Part shown: in pieces, positions 8,500 to 8,951 of the stretch
How the letters are laid out: each line of letters opens with the position of its first letter
Position numbering within the stretch: the first letter of the stretch is position 1
Assembly (NCBI GenBank): GCA_005882155.1
Contig: VBCQ01000344.1
Location: 1-8,951 of the forward strand
DNA from: Betaproteobacteria bacterium
GTDB taxonomy: Bacteria > Pseudomonadota > Gammaproteobacteria > Burkholderiales > Burkholderiaceae_C
Length of the DNA: 8,951 nt
Direction of reading: 5' to 3'
The notes under the pieces: generated by a model
Databases searched by the model: none
Told to the model about the DNA's origin: nothing
What the model saw: only the letters and a program-made list of their open reading frames with translations
Position numbers and translations under genes: made by a program

Positions 8500-8951
8500 T
8501 TGCACGCCATCAAGCTCTTCTGCCTCTGGATCATCCTGCCGCTCGCCGCGTTTGGGTTGTTGCTGACGTTAGCCCCCTCGCCCACACTCAACGCACTGTC
8601 GATAGGCATCACCCACACGCGAACCGACGGCGTTGCCTACGGGCCCTTGCCGCGCCATCGACTCGACATCTATCGCCCGAGCAGCGCGGCACCGATCGGC
8701 GGCTGGCCGGTCGCGGTGTTCTTCTACGGCGGGTCGTGGAACCGCGGCGAGCGCGCTGATTACCGCTTCGTCGGCGAGGCACTCGCGTCGCGCGGGGTGC
8801 TGACGCTGGTGGCCGACTATCGGCTGTATCCCGAGGTGCGCTACCCCGACTTCCTCAGCGACTGTGCGCTCGCGCTCGCCTACGGCCTGCACGACGCGGC
8901 GCGGCTCGGCGGCAACCCGAAGCGCGTGTTCGTGATGGGGCACAGCGCCGG
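8500..8951 (+). CDS. Membrane-anchored alpha/beta hydrolase (carboxylesterase-like), cut at the 3' edge
   Basis: The first 150 codons of an esterase/lipase-type alpha/beta hydrolase. A hydrophobic segment at about 6-25 (LFCLWIILPLAAFGLLLTLA) is a signal anchor or signal peptide, placing the enzyme at or beyond the inner membrane. RHRLDIYRP (52-60) starts the fold. FFYGGSWNRGER (74-85) is the oxyanion-hole loop, with Tyr in place of the usual His of HGG. ADYRLYPEVRYP (105-116) is typical of the family. GHSAG (147-151) is the nucleophile elbow with Ser149, at the very end of the window; the catalytic Asp and His lie outside. No ATG fits in this frame; TTG at 8500 is preferred because GGAAAG (8488-8493) sits 6 nt upstream. 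GTG at 8482 is the alternative. The substrate is unknown. Confidence 0.82.
   Translation, partial: MHAIKLFCLWIILPLAAFGLLLTLAPSPTLNALSIGITHTRTDGVAYGPLPRHRLDIYRPSSAAPIGGWPVAVFFYGGSWNRGERADYRFVGEALASRGVLTLVADYRLYPEVRYPDFLSDCALALAYGLHDAARLGGNPKRVFVMGHSA

Noticed and set aside
8569..8943. Minus-strand frame opposite the hydrolase
   Set aside because: No recognisable domain; the plus strand shows the alpha/beta hydrolase motifs in order.

Overview
The window reads as the chromosome of a high-GC betaproteobacterium, most likely a Burkholderiales member (Rubrivivax/Leptothrix/Roseateles-like). The basis is the strong G/C bias at third codon positions, the phosphoenolpyruvate carboxylase and argininosuccinate lyase sequences, and an argH/algZ/algR gene cluster also known from Pseudomonas. 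This assignment is inferred from the proteins read by eye; no search was run.

Layout. (1) 2-2230 (+): the C-terminal four fifths of ppc, cut by the left edge and followed at once by a REP-like hairpin repeat (2234-2271). (2) 2301-3163 (+): a TacA/TacT-type toxin-antitoxin pair (ribbon-helix-helix antitoxin plus GNAT acetyltransferase toxin) with a palindromic operator over its likely promoter. (3) 3183-4262 (-): an orphan periplasmic ABC substrate-binding protein, convergent with the toxin gene. (4) 4359-5079 (-): an AlgR-like LytTR response regulator whose C-terminus is frameshifted. (5) 5076-6212 (-): its AlgZ/FimS-like membrane sensor kinase, overlapping the regulator by 4 nt. (6) 6294-7691 (+): argH, divergent from the kinase across an 81-bp gap. 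(7) 7702-8409 (+): a class I SAM methyltransferase whose last residues and stop codon lie in a second REP-like repeat. (8) 8378-8469: two inverted REP-like units. (9) 8500-8951 (+): the start of a membrane-anchored alpha/beta hydrolase, cut by the right edge just after its nucleophile serine.

How the genes relate. ppc supplies oxaloacetate and argH completes arginine synthesis; both are housekeeping genes. The algZ-algR pair is a membrane signalling system that depends on the regulator's LytTR domain to bind DNA, and that domain is broken here. The toxin-antitoxin and substrate-binding genes sit between ppc and algR. In Pseudomonas hemC lies next to algR, so this segment may be an insertion or rearrangement. 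No stretch over 300 bases lacks a gene. I found no RNA gene, CRISPR array, insertion sequence or convincing new multi-gene system. The points most worth checking are the algR frameshift, the operator of the toxin-antitoxin pair, and the three REP-like units, one of which captures a gene end.
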